The notes below the pieces were generated by a model. The model searched no databases, was not told the origin of the DNA, and worked only from the letters and a program-made list of their open reading frames with translations. DNA of 64,000 bases. Source: Caldilineaceae bacterium (GTDB lineage Bacteria; Chloroflexota; Anaerolineae; Caldilineales; Caldilineaceae). Below are positions 50,436-62,182 of the stretch, piece by piece; the stretch's first letter is position 1, and every line of letters starts with the position of its first letter. The position numbers and the translations under genes are program-made. The stretch lies in NCBI GenBank assembly GCA_020634815.1, contig JACKBA010000025.1, forward strand, positions 32,146-96,145, in the 5' to 3' direction.

Positions 50436-51038
50436 TCAGCCTGCGTGGCGTTTGGTGGCGACAATGATGCCGGTCGACCAGTCGAGCGACGCCACGATGA
50501 GGTCGGTGCGGGCGGCCAGCGTCTGGCGCAGTGCGGCGACCTTTGCCGCGTGGCCGGGCGGCCAGTTCGGCTGCGGCAGCATGTCGTCGACGACGTAGAG
50601 CGCGCCCGGCGCCAGCAGGGCCAGCGCCGTGTCGAGCGCCGTGTACTTGCCCGGCCAGGTATCGGCGAAGATCACGTCAAAGCGCTCGCCAGTTGCGGAC
50701 GCCGTGTGGAGGTAGTCGGCGCCGTCGGCGGTCACAAAGTGCACGCGCGGATCGGCGCCCAGCGCGGCGTGTGCGATTGCCTGCATGGCCGCGTCGTTGT
50801 CGATGCTGGTGAGATGCGCGGTCGCATCCATTCCGTGGAGCAGCCAGCTCGTCGCCAGGCCAGTGCCCGTGCCCAGCTCCAGCAGCCGGCCGTCCGGTAT
50901 TGACGCGGCCAGCGTAGCAAGCAACGTCCCGGTGAGCCGATCCGAGGGCATGCCAAAGCCTGAGGCGGCGGTGATTTCTTCCAGGCGGGCAAGGGCCGGC
51001 GGTTCCTGGCCGGCGTGCGGGTGTGATGACTCGCTCAT
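50436..51038 (-). CDS. O-methyltransferase-like SAM-dependent protein
   Basis: A 200-residue class I methyltransferase. Motif I is LLELGTGTGLATSWLL, the acidic motif II is HLTSIDNDA, then VHFVTADGADYL, FDVIFADTWPGKY and LAPGALYVVDDML. The pattern resembles bacterial catechol O-methyltransferase-like proteins (DTWPGKY in place of D.......Y.). The substrate is unknown. It sits between a GT4-like gene upstream and a dehydrogenase downstream on the minus strand with four- to eleven-base spacers. Confidence 0.78.
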   Translation of the reverse strand: MSESSHPHAGQEPPALARLEEITAASGFGMPSDRLTGTLLATLAASIPDGRLLELGTGTGLATSWLLHGMDATAHLTSIDNDAAMQAIAHAALGADPRVHFVTADGADYLHTASATGERFDVIFADTWPGKYTALDTALALLAPGALYVVDDMLPQPNWPPGHAAKVAALRQTLAARTDLIVASLDWSTGIIVATKRHAG

Positions 51039-51041
51039 GGT

Positions 51042-52150
<1,109 letters not shown>

Positions 52151-52260
52151 GGTTCGAGCTCGGCACGGTGGGATGGACGGGTGCGATGGGCAGCATTCTA
52201 GTGCAGGAGGGCGAAATCGGCCAATGCGTTATTGGAAGGGCTTGGGGCGGGCGGGGAAGA

Positions 52261-52411
52261 GAGCGGCTAGCCGCTACACGGTGGGGTGGCTGAAGCCGCT
52301 ACTACGGTTGGGCGTGGGGAGCGGCTGAAGCCGCCACTACGGTTGGGGCATGGGGAAGCGGCAGCCGCCACGGTTGGCGGGGGCGGCGAGCCGCTACTAC
52401 GGTTGGGGGCG
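52261..52411. repeat. Five degenerate copies of a palindromic GCGGCTgaAGCCGC repeat
   Basis: Units of about 26-36 bases, each with a self-complementary GCGGCT-GA-AGCCGC-like core followed by (C/T)ACTACGGTTGGG, start near 52261, 52287, 52321, 52357 and 52383. They fill much of the gap 52151-52499 between the divergent GT4-like and Dam-like genes. Otherwise this gap holds no gene. Each core can form a small hairpin. Confidence 0.7.
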
Positions 52412-52499
52412 GTTTGCGTGAACGGGTGCGCCGGGCTAGACTGCGGAACGTCCGTTCATTGTTGAAAGCAGGTGCGCGCAGGGCGCGCTGGGATGTATC

Positions 52500-53363
52500 A
52501 TGCGACCGTTTTTGAAGTGGGCGGGGGGCAAAACCCGCATTGTCGACCGCATCAAGGAAGTACTGCCGGATGGCCGGCGGCTGATCGAGCCGTTTGTCGG
52601 CTCGGGCGCGCTCTTTCTGAATGCGGAGTTTCCCCGCTATTTGCTGGCAGATGCCAACAAGGATCTGATCAACTGCTACCAGCAGCTTCAGAGTGGCGGG
52701 GGCGAGTATATCGGACGTTGCGCCGCGTACTTCACGCCGGCCAATAATGCCGCCGACGCGTACTACGCGCTCCGCGACCGCTTCAACGCCACCGTCGATC
52801 CGCTGGAGCGGGCCGCGCTCTTCGTCTACCTGAACCGGCATGGGTACAACGGGCTCTGTCGTTACAATAGTTCCGGCGGATTCAACGTACCGTTTGGACG
52901 CTATGCGAAGCCCTATTTCCCTAAAGATGAGATGGTCGCATTTTGCAGGAAAGCACCGCGCTGCACCTTTCAGGTAGCGGGCTTCCTGCAAACCATGGAT
53001 GCGGCAGAGCCGGGGGATGTCGTCTATTGCGACCCGCCCTACGTGCCGCTGTCGAGCACGGCGAATTTCACCAGCTACAATGCCGACGGCTTCACGATGG
53101 AGAGCCAGCGCGCGCTGGCCGCAAAGGCCGCGGAAGTGGCCCGGCGTGGTGTCCCCGTGATTATCTCGAACCACGACACACCGTTTACGCGGACCATCTA
53201 CGCGGACGCGCACGATCTCATCGGTTTCGAAGTCCAGCGTCACATTAGCTGCGACGGAGCAAACCGCGCAAAGGCCGCCGAGTTGCTGGCGGTCTTTCTG
53301 GGCTCTCCCTTGCCCCAACACAGGTCGGCAGCAGTCACTTCCCCGGCTGAGTTCTCCATGTGA
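52500..53363 (+). CDS. DNA adenine methylase (Dam-like, D12 class)
   Basis: A 287-residue DNA N6-adenine methyltransferase. FLKWAGGKTRIVDRIK is the SAM-binding motif (FxGxG variant), EPFVGSGALFLN follows, and VVYCDPPYVPLS is the catalytic DPPY motif. The order is that of Dam/M.EcoRV-type D12-class methylases; Dam itself methylates GATC. No restriction endonuclease gene is adjacent, so it looks like an orphan methylase. An array rich in GATC lies directly downstream (53404-53738). Target specificity is inferred from the family and not proven. Confidence 0.88.
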   Translation: MRPFLKWAGGKTRIVDRIKEVLPDGRRLIEPFVGSGALFLNAEFPRYLLADANKDLINCYQQLQSGGGEYIGRCAAYFTPANNAADAYYALRDRFNATVDPLERAALFVYLNRHGYNGLCRYNSSGGFNVPFGRYAKPYFPKDEMVAFCRKAPRCTFQVAGFLQTMDAAEPGDVVYCDPPYVPLSSTANFTSYNADGFTMESQRALAAKAAEVARRGVPVIISNHDTPFTRTIYADAHDLIGFEVQRHISCDGANRAKAAELLAVFLGSPLPQHRSAAVTSPAEFSM

Positions 53364-53403
53364 GCCAATGCACGTCTTGGCTGGTGCTCAGGTCGCTCGC
53401 GTA

Positions 53404-53738
53404 CGACTTGAGTTGCCTTGATCGGCACTTGACTTGTCCTCGTAAGCACTTGAGTTGTTAAGATCGGCACTTGACTTGTCCTCGTAAGCACTTGAGTTGT
53501 TAAGATCGGCACTTGACTTGTCCTCGTAAGCACTTGAGTTCTTAAGATTGGCACTTGACTTGTCCTCGTAAGCACTTGAGTTGTTAAGATCGGCACTCGA
53601 CTTGTCCTCGTAAGCACTTGAGTTGTTAAGATCGGCACCGACTTGTCCTCGTAAGCACTTGAGTTGTTAAGATCGGCACTTGACTTGTCCTCGTAAGCAC
53701 TTGAGTTGTTAAGATCGGCACTTGACTTGTCTTGATCA
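53404..53738. repeat. 42-base tandem repeat array with GATC in nearly every unit
   Basis: About eight units of 42 bases follow the methylase gene. Each unit is two related 21-base halves: ACTTGACTTGTCCTCGTAAG and ACTTGAGTTGTTAAGATCGG (each less the last base). GATC occurs at 53420, 53462, 53504, 53588, 53630, 53671, 53713 and 53734; the ninth position at 53546 is GATT. One unit is a base shorter. On the minus strand a 14-residue repeat (VPILTTQVLTRTSQ) is open only because 42 is divisible by three. The following stretch to 53953 has no gene that I can support. Confidence 0.88.
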
Positions 53739-53953
53739 GCGACATTTTGGGCGAAGAACGAAGGACTGACGCGCTCAATTACCCGAATATTCGGTTTTCG
53801 GCCGCGGGTGGTGTGTGCGGGTAAGGATCAAAGGAGTCAGCCGCGATTCAGGGGTGGGTTGTGCTACGACGAGCAGCAAGTGCGGTATGAGGGCGTGGAA
53901 AGATGGCAAGTCGATGGCCGATTTCGTCTGAATGGATGGCGGAGTGCGTCACC

Positions 53954-54208
53954 CTACGGCGTCGTGACCTCCTCCAGCCAGGTCAGATAGATCATCGCCT
54001 CCTCAAAGGTTGTCCCGCACATCTCCTCCGTGGGACGCAGGGCGTTGCAGGCGGCGGGACGTTCGGGCCGGCCGAAGATGAGGCAGCGGTTGTCCTCGCT
54101 GAGTTGCGTGCAGCGCACGCCGGCCGGCTTGCCGTTGGGCATGCCTGGAATGGGGGTGCTGATGGAGATGGCGATGCAGCAGGCGCCGCAGCCGATGCGA
54201 CATTCCAT
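53954..54208 (-). CDS. YkgJ-like cysteine-cluster protein
   Basis: An 84-residue protein with the CxxCC...C...C...C pattern of the YkgJ/zinc- or iron-chelating domain family: MECRIGCGACCIAISI, then GVRCTQLSEDNRCLIFGRP and ACNALRPTEEMCG. Family members bind Fe/Zn; exact function is unknown. ATG 54208 is chosen since it puts the first cysteine near the N-terminus as in homologues; the frame is open further upstream in the shadow of the TPR gene. The gap to that gene is four bases, so the pair is probably one transcript. Confidence 0.78.
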   Translation of the reverse strand: MECRIGCGACCIAISISTPIPGMPNGKPAGVRCTQLSEDNRCLIFGRPERPAACNALRPTEEMCGTTFEEAMIYLTWLEEVTTP

Positions 54209-54212
54209 GCGC

Positions 54213-56023
54213 CTACCCCTTGCGCAGCGCGTCGAGCACCGCGGGGGTGAAGGGATTCTCGTTCGTATCCAGCATTTCGATCCAGCTTTCCACCTGCGGG
54301 CCGCGGTACTTGGCATAGAGCAGCGGGTAGGTGGCGTCCACCCACGCCAGGTAGGCGCGCAGGTCGGCGGCGGCCTCGGCGTGGCGCCCCAACTGGCCGA
54401 GCGTGATGGCGCGGCTGTCATAGCTGGCGCCGGAGGGATCGGCCGCCACCGCCGCGTCGCAGTAGGGCAGCGCGGTCGCCGCATCGCCGGCCGTGCCGTA
54501 GCCCCAGCAGAGCGCGTTGTCGGCCGCAGTGTAGTCGGGGCGAAGCTCGTGCACGCGCGCCAGGTCGGTCTGCCAGGTGGCGGCTTCACCCATGCGGATG
54601 GCGGCCAGCGCGCGGTGGAAGTACCCCTGGTAATTGTCGGGCTGCAACGTGATGGCCTGTGAGAAGTCGGCGATGGCCGCGGTCTGGTCGCCCTCGCCGT
54701 TGCGCTGGTAGTAGGCGATGCCGCGGTTGAGCAACGGGTCGACGCGTTGGGGCTGGCGCTCGATGACCGCGCTGAGGTCGGTGACGGCGGCGTCGAGATC
54801 GTCGCGCTCGTCCAGCGAAAGCAGCGCGCGGCCGAGATAGGCGGTGCCGCGGTTGTAGCGGGCGTTGTCCCAGTCCGGACGCAGCGCCAGCACCGCGCTG
54901 TAATGCTCGATGGCCTGGGTCAGCGCCTGCGGGGTATAGCCGCGCACCGTGGGCAGCAGCACGGCCACCAGGAATTGCAGCGACGCCTCGGTCGCCGGGT
55001 CGGTGGGCGATTGCGCCAGCGCCCGTTCGTAGACAGCCAGCGCCTTGGCCTCATCGCCGCCGTTGCGGAAGTAGTGACCCAACGCCAGCATAGCAAAGAC
55101 GCGCGCATCGCGCGGCACGTCGTCGTTGATGACGAGGGCAGCCGTTCCGGCGCGTCGACAGAGTTGACCCAGTAGGTCTCATCGCTGTGAGGACGGAGAC
55201 GCCGGCACGCACGCGGCCGGCATCATATTCGCCCCAGACGGCAAGCGCCGCGCGACGCTTCGAGTACGGCGTCGGCCTGCGCGGCGCCGACGATGAGTTC
55301 GGCCAGATGACGACCTGGACGTCGCTCAGCCCGGCGCGGCGCAACTCCTCTTGCAAGGCCTCCTGGATGCGGCCGGCGATGTTGAAGCGCAGGTCGAGGA
55401 GGTGTAGCCAACGAAGGGCGCAATCACGAGCAGTTGCTGGCCATCGGCGGCGACGATGGGCGTGGCGGTCGGCGCCGGCGTAGACGTCGGTGTAGATGTC
55501 GGCGCAGGCAGCGGTGTGGCGATGGCGACAGGCGTTGCCGGCGGCGTGGGATCGAGGGGAAAGAAGGTGCGCAGGGCCACGGTGCCGAGGGCAGCCACGG
55601 CGAGCATGATGGCCAGGGCGACGCCCAGCAGCAGTTCGGGCCGATCGACCAGGCGGCGGCGGCGCGGTCGAGCGCCCGTTGCAACCGGCGGGTCGGGCGC
55701 TTCATTGGCGGCGGGCGCAGCCGCGGCGGTGTCCGGTTGCGCCGGCGCCGGCTGCTCTGTCACGGCCGCAGCCGGTACGACGATGGCGCTGCCCTGCTCC
55801 GGCGAGAAGCCGGCGGCAAGCAGCAGTTCGTCGCGCTCGGCGGGGTGAGGCGCAACTTGGCCGCGATGCGCAGCACATCCTCGCGATAGCGCGGCCGCGC
55901 CGTGTGCCCTTCTTTCCAGCGAAAGATGGTCTGGCGCTGCACGCCGGTGGCCCGCGCCAGTTCGGCATCGGTGATGCCGGCGCGTTCGATATAGAGGGTC
56001 AACAGTTCGCCAAAGTTGGGCAT
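54213..56023 (-). pseudogene. XRE-HTH - transmembrane - TPR protein, broken by several frameshifts
   Basis: One long gene read in pieces. N-terminus from ATG 56023: an XRE-type HTH (LARATGVQRQTIFRWKEGHT). Then AERDELLLAAGFSPEQG in another frame, a Pro/Ala linker, a transmembrane helix (LLGVALAIMLAVAALGTVAL), a long Pro/Thr/Ser-rich extracytoplasmic linker, a soluble segment (ALAVWGEYDAGRVRAGVSVL) and, from about 55118 to 54213, TPR repeats (GHYFRNGGDEAKALAVYERA, YNRGTAYLGRALLSLDER). About four indels lie between 55115 and 55850. This HTH-TM-TPR plan is common in Chloroflexota. It is probably an anchored regulator or sensor if the frame is really intact. Confidence 0.7.
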
Positions 56024-56126
56024 AGGGCAGCCGGTACGCGGTTCGGATCGACAGCCCTGATTCTACCACACGCCGCGTGCTGAGAAGACAAGCAACGAAT
56101 TGGCGGGCGCGCCGGATCTCGTGTGG

Positions 56127-56195
56127 TTACGTGCCGGGGACGGGCTGCGGGCGAGCGGGCAGAACAGCGTTCTCTGGCCCGTCCCCGGCACGTAA
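56127..56195. repeat. 19-base perfect inverted repeat with nested palindrome
   Basis: TTACGTGCCGGGGACGGGC (56127-56145) is perfectly inverted at 56177-56195. The 31-base loop contains AGAACAGCGTTCT, itself a GAAC-N3-GTTC palindrome. It lies in the gap between the HTH-TPR gene and maf, which are divergent. Likely a REP/MITE-like element, or a regulatory site if the inner palindrome is bound. Confidence 0.75.
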
Positions 56196-56266
56196 GTCGC
56201 GACCACCTGATTGCCGGTTGAACCAGAATTGGCTGTTCCGGCGCGTTCCCGTGTACGATAGGCGCC

Positions 56267-56925
56267 ATGCACACACCACCTGCCTTGATCCTGGCTTCGG
56301 CCAGCCAGCGCCGCCAGCAATTCCTGCGTGACCTGGGCCTGACCTTCACCATCAGCGTGGCGGACATCGACGAGACGCCGCTGCCGGGCGAGCTGCCGGC
56401 GCCAATGACCGTGCGCCTGGCCGCGGCCAAGGCCCGTGCCGTGGCGGAGCGCCTGCCGGCGAGTGACGCGCCCCGGCTGGTCATCGCCTCGGATACGACG
56501 GTGGCGCTGGGCGACACGATCCTGGGCAAGCCGCTCGATGGCGCCGACGCCACGCGCATGTTGCAGGAACTGCGCGGCCGCGACCATGAGGTCATCAGCG
56601 CGGTGGCGCGTTGCGCCTGCCCCATTTCGGGCAGGCGACCTGCATCAACCGCACGACGGTGACCATGCGTGACTACAGCGACGACGAGATCGAGGCATAC
56701 GTGGCCACGGGCGACCCCATGGACAAGGCCGGCGCACGGCATCCAGTCGCGCGACTTTGCGCCCGTCGTCGCGCTGGACGGCTGCTATGCCGGCGTCAGC
56801 GGCTGCTGGCCGACTTCTGCGACCTGCTGGCTGCGTTCGGCGTCAGACGCCGGTGGCGCCACGCCGTGCCTGCTCTTCAACACCTTTGCGTGCTGCGGCC
56901 AGCGAGCGCCACAGCGCGCACATCG
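56267..56925 (+). pseudogene. maf: Maf-like nucleotide pyrophosphatase, frameshifted
   Basis: The N-terminal 115 residues match Maf/HAM1-like dTTP/UTP pyrophosphatases: ALILASASQRRQQFLRDLGL (SxxR motif), DIDETPLPGE, AAAKARAVAERL, LVIASDTTVALGDTILGKPL (DTxV and GKP) and MLQELRGRDHEVISAVA. After about 56612 the frame shifts: NRTTVTMRDYSDDEIEAYVA, TGDPMDKAGA is in the second frame, and HGIQSRDFAPVVALDGCYAG in the third. At least three small indels are needed. The gene would be a normal roughly 200-residue Maf if corrected. The exact end is uncertain. Confidence 0.72.
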
Positions 56926-56951
56926 ACTTCGACACATCCGGGTCTAGTTCG

Positions 56952-57054
56952 TTGGGGCGCCCGACCTTCCGGAAGGGTCGGTGACAAATATCGCGCAGAG
57001 GGCATCTGCCTTCCGGAAGGTCGGGCGGAGATGCGGCTATTATCTGCCCCAACC
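56952..57054. repeat. Inverted repeat of CGCCCGACCTTCCGGAAGG type
   Basis: CGCCCGACCTTCCGGAAGG (56958-56976) is perfectly inverted at 57009-57027, and each arm ends in the self-palindrome CCTTCCGGAAGG. Outer TTGGGGC/GCCCCAA bases (56952 and about 57047-57053) extend the pairing. It lies in the gap between maf and rsgA. Resembles a mobile REP-like palindromic element. Confidence 0.7.
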
Positions 57055-57153
57055 GTGAGTAACCCATACATCCCGGCAGATTGACACAGCGCGGGCGCTT
57101 GTTACATCGCGGGTCGCCGGTCATGTGTCTGTACCGGCGCCAGGAGAGCTTGC

Positions 57154-58169
57154 TTGTCAGCAAAAACCGAACGCGATTACGGCGAGTACGAGGATGCCTT
57201 TCGGGCGATGCCTGCGAACGGCGCGCGAAACCGAAGCCGAGCGCGAGTCCTCCAACCTGGCGCACGGCGTCGTCGTGCGGGCGCGGCCACCACTTCGACG
57301 TGGAGACGACCGCCGCGACGGAGGCCGACGGCGTGGCCCGCCAGCGCATGTGCGAGGTGCGCGCCGCCTGCTCCAGGAGCGCGGGCGATACGCTGGTGGC
57401 GGTGGGCGACCGCGGTGGGTGCGGCCTGAGGGCGCCAACAAAGGGCTGATCGAGCGCATCGACGAGCGCCATAGCGTGCTGAGCCGCCAGCATCCCGGCG
57501 AGTCGCAGCCGGCGGAGGATGTGATTCTCGCCAACCCCGACCAGGCGCTGGTCGTCTTTGCGGCATAAGCCCGAGCCGCGTGCGCATGCTCGACCGCTTT
57601 CTGGTCATCGCCGAGGCGAACGAGCCGCCCGTACTCCTCTGTGTCAACAAGGTGGAACTGACGGGCGAGGACGCGGCGCGGCAATCTTCGGCGTCTACGA
57701 GCGTATCGGCTACCCGGTGCTCTATGCCAGCGCCAGGAGCACACGGGCATCGACGCGCTGCGCGAGGCGCTGACGGACCGCATTACCGTCGTCACCGGCC
57801 GAGCGGTGTAGGCAAGAGCAGCCTGCTCAATGTGATCCACCGACGTTGCACCTGCGCGAGGGCGACCTGCGCGACTTTATGGACAAGGGCAAGCACAACG
57901 ACGCGGCGCAGCTCTATCATCTGCCGTTTGGCGACGAGACCTACGTTGCCGACACGCCGGGTATTCGCGAGCTGGGGCTGTACGACATCGACCCGTCCAA
58001 CTTGCAGTTCTACTTCCGCGAGATGGCCGAGTTTCTGCACGACTGCCGCTATCCCGGCTGCACGCACGACCACGAGCCGGAGTGCGCGGTGCGGGCGGCG
58101 GTGGAGAGCGGGGCGATCGATGCGGAGCGGTACGAGAGTTATTTGCGGTTGTTGCATGGAGAAGAATAG
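57154..58169 (+). pseudogene. rsgA: Ribosome small subunit GTPase RsgA, multiply frameshifted
   Basis: All parts of RsgA are present but in changing frames. N-terminal OB-like region: SSNLAHGVVVRA and GLIERIDERHSVLSRQHPGE. GTPase: ILANPDQALVVFAA, LLCVNKVELTGEDAA (G4-type NKxE/D), SGVGKSSLLNVI (G1 P-loop, circularly permuted order) and YVADTPGIRELGLYDID (G3). C-terminal zinc site CRYPGCTHDHEPEC. The last 108 codons (57846-58169) are clean. Five or more small indels between about 57270 and 57845 disturb the rest. RsgA helps 30S subunit maturation. The true start is uncertain. Confidence 0.78.
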
Positions 58170-58189
58170 ACGGGGAAGAAGAAACGGCA

Positions 58190-58400
58190 TTGGCAACGGG
58201 CAATTGTCAACGGTCAACGGTCAATTGTTAATGGTCAATTGGGCCGTGGGCCGGACGGATGAAGTGTTGATGGGTGAGTTGCTGATTGCTAATTGCTAAT
58301 GGGCGGCGCGACAGGTGACCTTGTCTTGTCAAGACCTCATCCGTCATCTTGTCATCCCGTCATCTTGTCATTTTGTCATCCTGTCACACTGCCACCCCTC
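58190..58400. repeat. Heptamer repeat (third locus) and GTCATC tandem units
   Basis: 58190-58245 repeats the GGTCAAC/GGTCAATTG heptamer seen twice before. 58335-58387 holds about five or six units of GTCAT(C/T)(T/C)(T/C)GTCAT type. The gap 58170-58414 between rsgA and the helicase has no gene. Confidence 0.6.
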
Positions 58401-58414
58401 ACTTCAAATAGACT

Positions 58415-60892
<2,478 letters not shown>

Positions 60893-60901
60893 GCACGCAG
60901 C

Positions 60902-62113
60902 ATGAGCCAGCACAGCTACACGTCGCCACCTTGGCCGCGCAACCTCAAAACGATTGCAGCGGTGGCTTTCCTGGTGCTGGCCGCGCTCGTCTTCTGGCGC
61001 TTCTTCGAGTTCGTCCAGCTCTTTGTGCTGGCAGCGCTGGCCGCCTTCATCCTCCATCCCATCCTGGCCCTCTTTCACCGGCGGCTGCGCGTGCCGCGCG
61101 GTGTGGCCGTCTTCATCACCTACCTGCTCTTCATACTCATCGCCAGCGCGCTGGCGCTCGTCGTCGGCACACTGGTGCGCGACCAGATCGCCGGCCTGAT
61201 CGACAACATCCTCGAGACCGTGCGTGGTGTGAGCCAGTTCAGCCAGGAGGCGATCTCGAATCTTTCCACCGCTACCGTGCAGATCGGCCGCTTCTACTTG
61301 CAGGTGCCGACGGATCAGCTCAACGCCATGCTGAGCCAGTTCTCCGCCTCGCTGGTCGGGCAGGTGAGCGAATTTATCGGCCAGGGGGGCAGCAGTTGGG
61401 TGACGGGCGTGGCACAGACAGCCATCGCCACGGTGACGCGCGGCATCGTACTCGTGGTGCTCTCCATCTACCTGCTGATGGACGGGCCGCGCATCTTCGC
61501 CTTCTTCAAGCGCACCGCGCAGGAGACCGGCTATGGTGACGATGCTGCCATCCTCATCGACGACTTCCAGGCGATCTGGCACACCTATTTCCGCGGGCAG
61601 GTGCTTTTGGCGCTGCTCATGAGCGTCATGGTCAGCGTTGCGCTCTTCGCCCTGCGCGTCGACAACCCCGTGGCCATCGGCATCGTGGCTGGCGTGCTGG
61701 AGCTGGTGCCGGTTCTCGGCCAGTACATCACCATGGCCATCACGATTGCGCTGGTGGCCTTCCAGCCGGCGCCGCCGTTGGGCATGCAGACGTGGCTCTT
61801 CGTGCTGGTCGTGGCGGGCGTGCTCTTTGGCATCCAGCAGATCCAGAGCAACGTCATCCTGCCGCGCGTTCACGGCCGCACGCTCGCGCTGCATCCGGTG
61901 CTCATCCTGCTCGGCGTGTTGATGGGCGCGTCGCTGGTCGGCGTGCTGGGCGCCATCCTCGCCCCGCCGATCCTGGCGACGGTGAAGCTGACCGGCGTGT
62001 ACATCTGGCGCAAGATGCTCGATCTGCCGCCCTTCCCGGCACAGGAAATGATCACGGCCGAACGCGAGCAGGACACGGTCGAAGGGACACACAAGTCTAA
62101 TGTCTCCCTATGA
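60902..62113 (+). CDS. AI-2E family transporter
   Basis: A 403-residue polytopic membrane protein of the AI-2E (PerM/YdiK/TqsA) family. It has eight or so helices with the family pattern: two N-terminal helices, a soluble central region (about 110-190), then the block YLLMDGPRIFAFFK, a long helical section with GVLELVPVLGQYITM (the PxxG loop) and IQQIQSNVILPRVHGRTLAL (the signature N-x-I-x-P-x-x-x-G). Members export AI-2 or act as Na+/H+ antiporters; the role here is unknown. It begins nine bases after the helicase stop. Confidence 0.87.
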   Translation: MSQHSYTSPPWPRNLKTIAAVAFLVLAALVFWRFFEFVQLFVLAALAAFILHPILALFHRRLRVPRGVAVFITYLLFILIASALALVVGTLVRDQIAGLIDNILETVRGVSQFSQEAISNLSTATVQIGRFYLQVPTDQLNAMLSQFSASLVGQVSEFIGQGGSSWVTGVAQTAIATVTRGIVLVVLSIYLLMDGPRIFAFFKRTAQETGYGDDAAILIDDFQAIWHTYFRGQVLLALLMSVMVSVALFALRVDNPVAIGIVAGVLELVPVLGQYITMAITIALVAFQPAPPLGMQTWLFVLVVAGVLFGIQQIQSNVILPRVHGRTLALHPVLILLGVLMGASLVGVLGAILAPPILATVKLTGVYIWRKMLDLPPFPAQEMITAEREQDTVEGTHKSNVSL

Positions 62114-62182
62114 TCGTGCGAAGCGCCACCACCATGAAGTCTCAGAGCACTGAGCTGAGTTTCCAACTGAGGAGCATTGTCC

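Noticed and set aside
53240..53638. Minus-strand frame encoding 14-residue repeats (VPILTTQVLTRTSQ)
   Set aside because: The frame is open only because the repeat unit is 42 bases; it has no good start or ribosome-binding site and a one-base-short unit breaks it. Treated as non-coding tandem DNA.
53404..53738. Possible CRISPR array
   Set aside because: There are no unique spacers; units are contiguous near-identical 42-base copies, and no cas genes are present.
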